Shown here piece after piece: positions 22,901 through 33,400 of a DNA stretch of 64,000 bases. The position numbers and the translations under genes were made by a program. Source of the DNA: Blastobasis lacticolella (lineage: Eukaryota > Arthropoda > Insecta > Lepidoptera > Blastobasidae); assembly GCA_905147135.1 (NCBI GenBank), contig LR990050.1:7810001-7874000 (forward strand), written 5' to 3'. Every line of letters begins with the position of its first letter. Position 1 is the stretch's first letter. The notes beneath the pieces are model-generated. The model did no database searches. It was not told the origin of the DNA and saw only the letters and a list, made by a program, of their open reading frames with translations.

Positions 22901-25240
22901 ACAGTTCTTCAGAACAAACACCGTTGTACAAGCGGTAGAACACACAAAACGAGTCGAAATCCCTCCGCTGGCTCAGCGGCTCAATACCACTTGTGAGCAT
23001 GGTATCATCGACAATTCTCACAGCGCGCTTTTGGATCGAGTCACAAGGACCAAGCTGATATGCCGGTGCTTCCGCCCATAGATGAGAGCAATGTAAAGAG
23101 ACTTGAGCCTTGTAAAGGAGAAGTCGTTGCCCCAGCGTGAAGAATTGCTTTGATCTGTTAAGCACACCCAGCGAGCTTGACCTTTTCTTCCAGATGACTG
23201 CGAAACTGAACATCACCGGCGATGTCGACACCTAGAATATGTATGCTCTTAGAGATGGCAAACGGTGCATCCTGGAACTAAGGAGCTACAACGAATGGAG
23301 TTTTCTTGGCGGTGAACGCGCATACTTGTGTCTTAGTGGGGTTGAATTGGACTAGACTTAGTCGTCCCCAATCGGAGATTCTAGATACAGTACTCTCGAT
23401 TTTAAACATAAGTACCTCGCGACTTTCCACCACAATGGCACGACCCGTATAAAAGGCGTTTCCAGTACTGTCATCCGCATAGCAATGAATGCCATCAATG
23501 TACAGCATATCATTGATATGAAGGAGGAACAAAGTTGGAGACAGCACCGAGCCTTGCGAGACACCAGCGTTAATGTCCAAGCTATTGGAGCAACAGCCGT
23601 CAACTACGGCTTTGATGCATCTGCTGGACAAAACGCTAGTTACCCAATTGCAAACTTACTCGGGAAGCCCGCATGATGGTAACTTCGAAAGAAGACCCCT
23701 ATGCCAGACCCGGTCGAACGCCTTCGCCATATCGAGGCCAACAGCCAGTGCCTCACCTTGACTCTCAACAGCAAAAGCCCAACGGTGTGCTAGATACACT
23801 AGAAGATCACCCGTCGAGCGACAATGTCGGAAACCATATTGAAGGTCGCTCAAGAGATCGTGTTCTTCTAGATAACTAAGGAGCTGTGCGTTTATTACTC
23901 GCTCCATTACCTTAGAGAGAAGGGAGGTTATAGCGATAGGCCTGTAATTCGATGGGTCTGATCTGTCGCCCTTTTAGGGCACAGGATGCATGTGGGCAGT
24001 CTTCCATGAAGATGGGACTATTCCAGTGGAATATGAAAGTGCAAAGAGGCGCGTTTAAGCACCACCGCCGGAATACCATCAGGCCCACTCGAACTAAGTA
24101 CTAATGTGAACATGTAAATTTCTAGTTTATGAAATAAATAAATAAATCAAACTAGTGCGGTTAAGGTACGATAAGGTCACCCAAAAAGATTTTGCCACCC
24201 TAAGCGTGATCTATCGCATGTATGAATCTTCCCGGTGACGCTAATGGCCGCGTTCTATTGTTGCACCGCTTACCACCAATGAATTCATTCTCACCAACAA
24301 ACCAGTCGGGTATACTTGGGTTTTAGATAGGCGATATGGGGTAGGAGGCAAAATAGGCTTGCCCTCTGCCCCCTATTACTGTCTAAATGGCTGATAAAGG
24401 CATAAGATAAATGTATACATTTGTGGAAAAAATGTGGAATAAAATATATTTTAAGTCAGTTCAGATTCCTTTAGTACCATTACTTCAATTAAAATTTCAC
24501 TCTGTTTTCAGCTATCAGAACAAATCAATGAAAAGACAGCCGAGGTTGATGCTCTTACTGCCAACATAAATACCAGAAAGCTACAAATAAGCCAAATGGA
24601 AAAAATAATACTCACATTAGAAGACCAATTAAGGAATATCAATGTGCAAAGAAGAAAGGATCAAGATAAAATTACCCTATTAGAACAAACTATTTCTGAA
24701 TATGAAGCTTACCACATGGAAACTAAGCGCAGTATTGAAGCACCTGCGGAAAATTTGGATAATTTAATAAAAATGCTAGAAGACGAATTGGGGCCCGCAC
24801 AGCCAATGAATGAAGAGCAAAGAACTTTTAAACAGCCAGAATACCGAAAACGAGATAAACATTACGATTATGAGGGTGTTGACAATACCTACCAATCAGA
24901 GAACGATAAAATTCCGACCAAGATAGTGATGGGTAATTTTGTTAAAAAAACCTACTTATCCACTAATGAAGATCAATACAAAGGCGATAGTCTCGACCGC
25001 AAAAAGGCAATAACAAATATGGAGTCGCCTAAGTGGTATTCGACGCAGGATCCCGCTGTAAATTACACCAACGCTTCCCAGACTCCTATGCCTACTAAAG
25101 ATTACGCTTTTAGAGGCATATCTCCACATTCAGATCATCAAGAACGCCAAATTTCTAGGAACATACAACTTCTTATGTCTAACCAAATGAGAGACGAAAA
25201 AAAGTGTAAAATGTTTAAATTAGCTGGACATCGAATTTAG
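10901..25240 (+). CDS. Coiled-coil protein B (paralogue of A and C)
   Basis: Seventeen exons join in phase: 10901-11032, 14790-14873, 14933-14989, 15513-15585, 15835-15935, 17993-18194, 18613-18764, 18875-19005, 19562-19712, 20060-20242, 20798-20913, 21005-21252, 21329-21453, 21534-21655, 21761-21899, 21951-22190 and 24512-25240. The sum is 2985 nt, about 994 residues plus stop. The first exon is basic (TRPKSASRK start) and has no start codon, so either more 5' exons exist or translation begins at the ATG at 14805, giving 945 residues. The LIVELYSKLR block (17993) and EIIDWFDTL block (18613) match A and C. The remainder is heptad-rich with a polar C-terminal tail of about 150 residues. Introns hold a hAT element, LINEs and MITEs. 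No catalytic motif is visible; a scaffold or cytoskeletal role is inferred. Confidence 0.88.
11596..11842. mobile_element. MITE nested in the hAT element
   Basis: Inverted arms of about 40 bp begin GTAGAGCTCGTCTA and run through ATGACGCGCCCCACT on both sides (11596-11637 and 11798-11839). The centre of about 160 bp is non-coding. It sits between two copies of the ACCCGGGTA motif of its host, which hides any target duplication. Confidence 0.7.
12285..12715 (-). mobile_element. LINE 3' fragment nested in the hAT element
   Basis: The minus strand reads TAAKKLGILSRTKRYFSSEQ then LPLYKAQ, the block that follows reverse transcriptase in Jockey/CR1-like ORF2; the equivalent in the 22.6-24.1 kb copy is SLGVLNRSKQFFTLGQRLLL. 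Frameshifts and stops show decay. Its position inside hAT sequence means it is younger than that insertion or was captured by it. Confidence 0.7.
12857..14580 (-). mobile_element. CR1/Jockey-like LINE, 5'-truncated ORF2
   Basis: The minus strand encodes a reverse transcriptase: GPDNL, VENYRPIANLS, a GFRNRRS block, YFDIQKAFDRVDDDILL, GVSQGSVLGPLLFNL and the catalytic YADD box, in order from about 14580 to 13584. It continues after a frameshift near 13580 into a C-terminal region ending near 12966. The TTTATTTATTTATT stretch at 12857 is the AAAT-type 3' tail. Breaks near 14400 and 13580 make it inactive. It lies antisense in an intron of gene B. Confidence 0.88.
15284..15430 (+). repeat. Dispersed 'AAATGCGAAAGTTTG' repeat
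   Basis: TTTTAAATGCGAAAGTTTG followed by CGACTGAACGGA is the start of a repeat seen also at 35735-35900 and 49908-50145. It is non-coding and of a kind found in very high copy number in Lepidoptera; I cannot assign the transposon class. Confidence 0.55.
16027..16341 (-). repeat. SINE-like dispersed repeat, copy 2 of 6
   Basis: This is a reverse-oriented copy of the repeat at 974-1234: an ACCACCACCACCATC tail, then GGGCCTTTCCCACGAAAGG, CAGTGTTATAAATATAACAA and GACACCCACGAGGG. It lies in the gene B intron before exon 17993. Confidence 0.75.
16922..17339. mobile_element. MITE with imperfect inverted ends
   Basis: Both ends read AATGAGGAGTTTTCCAGTAG (the right end reverse complemented). Further matching inward includes AAAGCAT, AGATGGC and ACAATTTTGGTAAT. 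The element is 418 bp with no frame, in the gene B intron between exons 15835-15935 and 17993-18194. No clear target duplication is visible. Confidence 0.75.
18415..18541. mobile_element. Short hairpin MITE
   Basis: GGCTTGCACCAAATTCTTAA on the left pairs with the reverse complement of TTAAGAATTTGGTGTAGGTA on the right, about 60 bp apart. The whole unit is about 127 bp and can fold on itself. It lies in the short gene B intron 18195-18612. Confidence 0.65.
20300..20560 (-). repeat. SINE-like dispersed repeat, copy 3 of 6 (diverged)
   Basis: Recognisable pieces are TGGCAGGCGGGATGGAGATC, AACGCTGCTGCCCATTTTC and ATATTCTACTCTGCCGAGC, in reverse orientation. It is the most diverged copy and sits in the gene B intron before exon 20798. 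Confidence 0.65.
22600..24112 (-). mobile_element. Jockey/CR1-like LINE copy, antisense in gene B intron
   Basis: The minus strand gives, from 24112 downward, GPDGIPAVVLK, MERVINAQLLSYLEEHDLLS, LDMAKAFDRVWHRGLLSKL, GVSQGSVLSPTLFLLHINDM, the YADD box near 23485, then the C-terminal block with QKRAVRIVDD and LMLWNELLG. Several frameshifts and a stop divide it, so it is dead. The 5' half is missing. It lies in the last intron of gene B and accounts for most of its 2.3 kb. Confidence 0.9.
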
Positions 25241-25368
25241 TAAGCGTACATTGAGTGATGCTAGTGTTCTTCAGTGATAAAGTCAATAGTAACGGCAGTT
25301 TAAGGTTTATGTCTAAGAATTTTTTTTAACTACTTTTGTATTAATTAATATTGTTTCCTACATAGTTA

Positions 25369-25374
25369 AATAAA
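25369..25374 (+). promoter_or_regulatory. Likely poly(A) signal of gene B
   Basis: AATAAA occurs about 129 bases after the gene B stop codon at 25238-25240, in an AT-rich stretch. It is the first such hexamer downstream of the stop. Confidence 0.6.
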
Positions 25375-25574
25375 ACTAAATTTTACGTCAATTGAAACTA
25401 AAAAAAAGTAGTTCACATTTAATTTTCTTGAGTGGTATTCAAAGTACGTATGGGTATCATGCGTATTTATATATATATTTTTTCTTTCATTGTTTCATGG
25501 CAATCTGTTACATCAACAATAGGCCACTTCTCTAGCTATTCGATTGTTTTCCTCTTATTTCAGTCAGAGAATCC

Positions 25575-26560
25575 AATGACCTCTCCTCCTCCTCCTCCTC
25601 CTTAGTGTCTTTGTTCATTCAGAATCTCTCCGATAGAGAGGGTATACTGTGTCTTTTCAGGCGCTGATGGTGGACACTTCCCATGCCCTTCAAATTATAT
25701 GCTAACTCGTTGACATGGCTTGATAATCTGCCTTGGTATTTTTTACAATATGTGGCTATTTCCTGTTTCACCGTTTTTATCCCTAGATCCATATGAATGT
25801 ACTTGTTGCTGATGAAGTACGGTATGTCGAGCATAGACCTTAATGTTTTACTTTGAAACCTTTCCAGCATTTCAATATTGCTGGTACTGGATGTCCCCCA
25901 CAGCTGTATCCCGTACGTCCATATGGGCTTCAGGATTGATTTATATACAGCTTGCTTGCTTTCCTTAGACAGGTATGATTTTCTTCCAATAAGCCAGTCC
26001 ATATTTCTGACCCTTAGTCCTAGTTGTTTGCGTTTGTTCCATATGTGCTTCCTCCAAGTAAGCCTTCTGTCCAGAGGCATTCCCAGGTACTTAGCATCAT
26101 CTGCTTGTAATATGTCCAAGTTATTCAATTTGACAGGTTTGTCTTCTAAGGGAGAATGTCACCTGTACCGACTTGTTCTGGTTGGCTTTTATGCGCCACT
26201 TGGATTGGATAGATGAGCTTGCAGGTTTTCTGAGGCAACTATTGGATCATCATGCACTGAGAGAACCGCTGTGTCGTCCGCATACGTGGCAGTTGTGACG
26301 AGGTCACTAACTGGTAGATCAGCTGTATAGATCAGATATAAGATCGGGCCCAAGATGCTCCCCTGAGGAACTCCGGATAATATCTCAGACTGTTGTGATA
26401 TTTCAGTATTGTGTTTCACCTCGAAACTTCTCCCGCTTAAATAAGACTTCAGAATGTGGAAGAAAGAGTGCGGTAACATCCTCTTTATTTTACAGAGTAG
26501 TCCCTCATGCCAAACTTTGTCAAAGGCTTGACTGATATCAAGGAACACTGTATTTTATGA
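25575..26560 (-). mobile_element. Jockey-type LINE, 5'-truncated
   Basis: The minus strand reads FLDISQAFDKVWHEGLLCKI, GVPQGSILGPILYLIYTADL, then the YADD box near 26280, then after a frameshift DDAKYLGMPLDRRLTWRKHI, PIWTYGIQLWG and a stop at 25619. The order and motifs fit the Jockey clade ORF2. It lies between the convergent 3' ends of genes B and C; a CTCCTCCTCC simple repeat at about 25587-25603 marks its 3' side. Confidence 0.9.
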
Positions 26561-26589
26561 ATTTAAATGGTCATTCTGCGTATTGGACC

Positions 26590-27065
26590 ACTTTACTGCC
26601 TAGGTAGGCACACGGTCAGATGGTTCACCTGATGGAAAGGGGCTACTAGGACATCTGGAATCACCGGATGCAGCGCCGTCCTTTCAGGTTACCTACCTGA
26701 ATCGCATAGGTAAAAAGGCATGCTATGCCCGTCCTTTAGTTGGATATGCCCGGTATCTAAATGTGGATGAAATCTCGGAGGGTGCGATGGCGGTAAAGTG
26801 ACAGCCAACTAAACAGTTGCTCGGAGCATTCCCCGTAGATCTTTATAATGTTTAGTCGTAGAGAGTCAGGCGGTAAAGAACACACACGAGCCAACGTCCG
26901 CCTTTGAGCAGGGGATCTTATCGGCAATTCGAATAGCCCGGCGTTGAATTTAATCAAGTGGAAGGAACTGCATTGAGGTGCACCAATCCATAGACGGTAG
27001 TAGGTAGCACATATTGAAGTGCAACTTTTGCCATTAGAAATTCGCGTCAGGAGAAACCCCTTTTT
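26590..27065 (-). mobile_element. Degraded LINE 3' end
   Basis: The minus strand contains FNAGLFELP, RRTLARVCSLP and YGECSEQLFSWLSLYRHRTL, matching in diverged form the NGVCSEELFDIMPTATFYHR block of the copy at 22600-24112. The remaining region to the 3' end of gene C has no gene. Confidence 0.75.
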
Positions 27066-27453
27066 TGTACAACACTGTGACAAAAGACCAGACAACCCAC
27101 CTGCGTCGTATTCTATTCTCTTTACCACCTGTTGGTTACTAGTAACTGTCAACCATAACATTACATCTACGATTCATATATTTAGGTTGCAGGCAACAAA
27201 AATGCGAACCGCAGGTGCGTTGACACTGAGGATTAAGATGAAATGCCTCTAGCCTGTAATTGCGCTGGCTACCTTATCTTTCCAACCGGAACGCAACAAT
27301 GCAAGCATTGTTGCTTGGCGGTAGAAATAGATAAGGCAGTGGTACTCACCCTAATAAATGATTTCGTTTCGTTTTAAGACGAAATAAAACAGAATTGTAC
27401 GTGAATGCCATTTATGACATTTAACTTTACAAAGTAATGAGAAATAAAACGCT

Positions 27454-30400
27454 TCACACATGGAAGATAGGTCTATCGAAAGCTAAAAATGTCCTGCACC
27501 TGAAAAGATAAAAAGGAATTAATGTCTGTGATTCTTGATGCTGAAATATAGGTATTTATTTATTTATTTATCTATCTCTATGGTCTGCTTTTGATTTTAT
27601 TTGCATGCTTATGTCAAAGCCCATAGTGCAAAAAGGCATGCAGTTATAATAACAATCATGCCGAAAACTAACATGTGTAACTGGAGCTTTAAGTTAACAA
27701 AACCAGACACATAATAAGATCTGAGTGCTAAGTACATAAAAAAACTAATGTCTGGTATCGATGAGTCTTACCAATCCGTAATGCGACTTGACAAAATTTC
27801 TGCACATGTCGATAAAGCCGTAGAGAAGGCGTAGATGAGCTCGAGGTAAATGTACGGATTCGCGTCGCTCACACACGCTGAGTGGGCGCAGCGCAGTTCG
27901 CGCTTGAGCATGGCGCGGCGCTCGAGCTACACGCGCACGGGGCTCTCGCGCTCGAGCTGTAGACTCTGGAGCTCCGTGTGTCGCTTACGCCCGCGGAGTG
28001 TGCGCGGTAGAGCTCGCGCTCGAGCATGGCGCGGCGACGTTCGAGCTGCGTCCTTACGCGGCCTTCGCGCTCGAGCTGCAGGCTCTGCGCCAGAACAGCG
28101 CTCTCGAGCCGAAGCACGCGCGCGCGCTCCGCCCGCAACGCCGTCCACGTGTCCGCCGCGTGGGCGCACACCGACGACAGCGACTGGGTCATCTTCGCGT
28201 GTAACAAATATAAACTCAAAGCGTAATTGACGTTTTTCTAACAATATATCCAATACATCAACAGTGCATGATGCAAATAAAAATACAACAGAAAACGCTG
28301 CTGCCCACTTTCTGGATCATAACATACCTTCGACGACTCCCGAAATGGGAGAGCAATAAATTACATACTATTTATTTAATTCACCCAGATTTTAAAATTT
28401 CGTTTTATTTTGTAACTAGCGACTCGCCCATGCTTTGCACGGGTAGTAAGTATCCTTAACAAATTAAACACCTAAACCTTCCTCATGAACCACTCAGTCT
28501 ATTGGAGAGAACCGCATGAAAATCCGTTCAGAAGTTTCTGAGTTTATCGCGAACAGACAGACGCGACGTGAGACTTTGTTCTATAACATGTAGTGATTAC
28601 ATAGCCCTATTCTGAAATACATCTGAACATACCTCGGCATGGCTGATGATTTCAGTGAGCGGTGGCTCGGAGCGACCGTCGAGGAGCGCGGCGAGGTCTC
28701 GACGCGCTCTTGTGACCTTCGTGAAGAGGTCTGCGGCGCGCTCATGCCGCTCCAGCATGAGGGCCCTGGACGCCGCCGCCGTCACCAGGGCGGCCCGCTC
28801 TCGCGTCAGTGTGTCCACTTGCATTTGCAACTCTAATAGCTGGAAGACCCAACCTCTTGGAGTCAACTGGGACTTGGGATCGCGGACTCAGAGGACCAAT
28901 TTCGGGTTCTTTTGTGAGTGACTCGACTTAAGGTGGTTCGACAACCATGCAATGTTTTATTTTTACATTCTGTCATTCGTGTGTGTTTAGTAACTGTATT
29001 GTGGTTTTTATACTCTAGAGCTATGACCTATTATTATTATTTAGCAAGGTAACGTTATTTAGTGATTATTTCTTATTGCTTTTTTATATTTTTAATTTGA
29101 TACATGTACTAACGATCAATTGCATAAACATAAATTTAAAAGAATCAAAATAAAAGTTTACATATAATTTGTATGAAAAATGTACCACTTTAAGGCTCTA
29201 CCCAGCCCGCAGGCTCAGCCCCGAAGGCAGACACAAAATATAGTTGCACAATCGCAAACGTAGTTTTAAGCTATTGTGTTCAAGAGTCCTGAACTTGAAT
29301 TTTCTCCAATATATACAGTAGTATAGCTTTTTTATAGCATTAATGAATGAGTCCTACCTCAGTTTGCATGTCTTGAAATGGAATTTCTTTGGAGTAAACG
29401 TCAAAGTTGCGTAAACGTTTCACCTCCAGCCGAAGAGAAGCCAATTGGTTTTCATACTCGGTCATGGTTTGCTCCCTGGAATAAATATTTGAGAGAAACC
29501 TTACCAAGAATTGACAATCAAGTTGAGTTACGTTAAGTACTTTAGAGAAAATTTAAGTAGAAACCAGGTAAAAACCAACATCAGCTTTTCATTTTCTTTC
29601 TGTTCTGAAACGATCTGTTTTAGTTTCCTAATTTTTTGCTCCCTCTCCAACAGCTCTGCGGCCATTTTATCTTGTAAATTATCGACTCCGTCTTGCTGAA
29701 ATTGTAAAATGGATACATCTTTGTGCTAAATTAAAAAACTACTACAGTAAAACCTTTAAATAAGCTATTGAAAGAAACTAACTGCAATTCTAGAAAGGGA
29801 ATTCAAAAAGTTATCCTTATCAGCACGACTTAGACGCAATTCCTCTTCTGCTCGAGACAGAGCCAGTCTTGTGACCTGAAGCTCTTTCCAAATCTCAGTC
29901 TCTCTATCTGAAGGTTCCGTCTCTGTTCAGAAGAAAATATAATTAAATGATAATAATTACCTACATCTATTTTACTTGCATTTTGCGTAGGTTGGGATAC
30001 AAATATTTTACCTTTCGACGGTACGTAGTCCAAACAGCGCCCACGCTCCATATCAATTAGACGGCCAGAACGCTCTCTCATATTATACAAAGATTCTTCC
30101 ATTTCCCTTAGTCGAGTTTCTAATTCTACTATCCTTGCTTCGGCCGCCTCCTTCTTCTTTTCCTATAAAAAAGTATTTCTTATTAATATCGTTATTTAAC
30201 ATTAAAGCTTATTGCTATCATCATCACAACCCATATTAGTCCACTGCGGGACTTAGGGCCTCTACTACGAAAGGGGATGCTATTGCCATAATCTCTACGC
30301 TTGGCAGGCGAGATGGAGATCGCAGTTTTATAAACATAACAATGGAAAATGCTGCTGCCCATTTTCCAGCCTACGGAGACTCTATATATTTTGTCGCGAA

Positions 30401-33400
30401 AACATTAATCGCCATATACGACACCCGTGTAAAGGGAATGGCGCTATTCTACTCAGCCGGACACCACATATATTGCTAAATTTTAGCCTATTTGAATTTA
30501 ACAAAATATATTACCTACGTGTAACTACAATAAATCAGTTCGAAATAAATAAACGTACTGACTCGTTTAGCGCCCTTGATTTGTGGAGATATAATGTAAA
30601 TCTAGTAATATTGGTAGTAATCTAGTTCTAGTACCACTTAAGTATATCACTTCATCTGTTGTAACCTCTGCAAGCTTAGCCAATATTTGCATTTATAAAT
30701 GCTACTCTATGCAGAATCTTGACTTATTCTTCTTTGAAGAAGAGTCAATGTATAACGATATGGTAGGTACCTGTTCTGTTAACTTCGCCTGCAGTGTCTC
30801 TGTCATAGCCCGCTGTTCCGCCTCGCGGCTTTCTACGAACTTTTCTGCGTTTTCAACTTGCTCGCGTAGTTCTTTAACTCTGCGCGTAAAGAGTGCAATA
30901 GGTTGGACAGTGATTTGGTATTAGACCACTCAATTGCTGGTTAGAGGAAGGCAGGCTTCGTTCAATACGAAAATTAATAAATAATTTTCAGAAATTAGTT
31001 ACGGCTACAGCTGCTCATTATACCTTATTATTTCAGTGATGTTTGGAAATGGATGTCTGAAAATCCTTTATTAAGAAATCAAAGTTTTAGAGTTCTAATT
31101 CAATATGTGTATGTACCTTAGCTCAAGTGAATCACGTAGATGCGATAAAACCTCAACTGTAATTTCTCCAGTCTTCGACGCTTCAATCAACTTTTTGGAT
31201 CGAATGTCAAAACTGGACTCTTCACGATGCCGATACTGAAATTTAAGTACCTTTTACTCCGAAGTCCGACTGTATAATAGCATCCAGTAAATTCAGAATA
31301 TTAAAAAATGAATTACTTTTTTATAATCGCGGGGAGTCAAGAAAAAAAGTCTCGAGTGACAAGGAAGAACAGTGAAAAGGCTCCATTCATCCAGCAATTC
31401 GTCCTAAATATTTTGCCATTTTACTACTGTATCCCCACTACAGAACCCACAGTAGCAGAGTTGGTCATGTGCTAACTCACCGGTTGATGAGAATTGTTGA
31501 GCTGCTTGACGAGCTGTTCCAATTCCTTTTGCTTCCGCCGGGCCGCCTCTAGGTCTGCCTTGTTATCCTTGAGCTGTCGCTCGAGGGTCGCGATGCGCGC
31601 GCGCGCCACCCGCAGCGAGCCCTCGGCGGAGGACGCCGCCTCCTTCAGAGCCTTGCGGGCAGCTCGCTCCTTGTTCAACTCTTCGTAGACCGTCTGCGGT
31701 AGAAGACAATCAGTACTAAACTAAGCCGGATTATCCTAGCGTTCGAACAGGTGTACTACAACTAGTAACTGACGCTCCGATTTGGCTGGAGCCACTGGAG
31801 TGGATTCAAATCCTTACGATGCACAAAACAAAGTGGCTTTATATTAATTCGGATACGCTAACGAGTCGACCTTGGTCGGACATCCGACCACGTCCACCAC
31901 ACCCAAAAGCATTTTTTTTATACCGAATAAGAATTAGTATCGACTGCAACGGACGCGACGGTTAGTTGGCGTCTGCCAAATCGGAGAGTCTGTTGCTAAT
32001 ATAAACGAAATATACACGATCAGCGGCAAAACTAGTCTAGTATATAGCGTTTGCAGTTAGTTTGTATCATCAGCGGTAGAGGAAAAAGAGAGCGTACGCC
32101 CGACCAAGGGTTTACGCAAAGTTGCTATTGACATTGGGAGGGCCTGTTAATTTCACATGTTTCAGGTAAATGATCCAACAGAGAGAACTCTGATAAACCA
32201 AACTCAGGTACTTACTTAATTGCAATTGACAAATTGAATGTCAAAGTTGAACATAGTTTTAAATAAGTTATTGTTAACCTCTGAATGACTTCCGATATCG
32301 ATCGATTTTCCCGTTTCCTTGATATCGTTTTCGTCTCTCTTTACATACTCTTCTAGTTTGTGTTGGTATATCAAATTTTCCTTCTGCAAACGTTCTGCTT
32401 TTTTCATCAAACCATCTCGGTCTAGCCAAGGTATCCTTTAGGAAAAACATTCCATAGATTAATATTTTAAAGTATTACTTACCAGAAATATATAAGAACC
32501 TATAGATTCCCTGCGAATTACTTAGCCAATTCCAAAGAGTAAGTTATTTTAGCCTTCAGATTTTCAGCTGTCCCAGCCACTAGGTTGTGCAATTTTTCGG
32601 TTTCATGGTCAAATTCTGTATTTTTCGCCTTCCATTCTAAATTCTGTAACAAAAATATAACAGATATTCGAGAAATAATAATATACCGTCATGAGGTGCC
32701 AATCAGCTTCCAAAACCGTTCAATCGCCGTAAGGTCCTCAGTCGAAGACTGGTCAATCTCTCCTCGCCAACGGTATAAGGTAGGAGGCACATAGAGTATT
32801 CTACAAATCATTATGTTAATGTCCATAAATTCTGTTTTCACACATCTACATATTGCAATAACAATATTGCTACGCACAGTTAGATAGGCCGGGCGCTCGG
32901 AGCGCGCCTTGCTGCGCCAAAGGTTCAGCAGGTCGATGCGACTCGCCATGATCTCCGCGCCGACCGCCAGCACCTCCTCCGGAATCGGGTTCAGCTGAGA
33001 CAGCAGCTGCTGCAGCACTTGGGGACCTGGTGTGGCGAATTTATTCAGAAGTCAATGTGAGACGTAACGTCGAATTCGATATAACGAATCAAACGGCTTG
33101 TGCAAATCATTTGTACACCACCTTTCAAGATCACTATGCTTTTAAATAAATTAATTAAAAAATATTTGATTTAAGCGTTACGACGCAGCGTGGACGCGAC
33201 GTAACGTGATTCGCAGTGGTGAACTTTCGACGACGCGTGCTTCGATGTAACGAATTCGACGTCAAGTGTTATTGATAAATAGTTAATAATTAAATAGTAT
33301 TAAATAATTTAGTCTAATATTTGTGTATGCCTCTGGTGTCGGGTTGAGTACAATCCACCCCTTCCACTGACAGATGTCGTATATATCCATCGCCATAAGA

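Noticed and set aside
27850..28253. Long plus-strand and other-frame open frames across the GC-rich block
   Set aside because: They are shadows of the minus-strand coding exons of gene C: GC-rich sequence has few stops, and the minus-strand reading joins neighbouring exons in phase with good splice sites.
31860..32115. Possible inverted repeat around TTGGTCGG / CCGACCAA
   Set aside because: Only about 8-10 bases pair, with no extended arms or target duplication.
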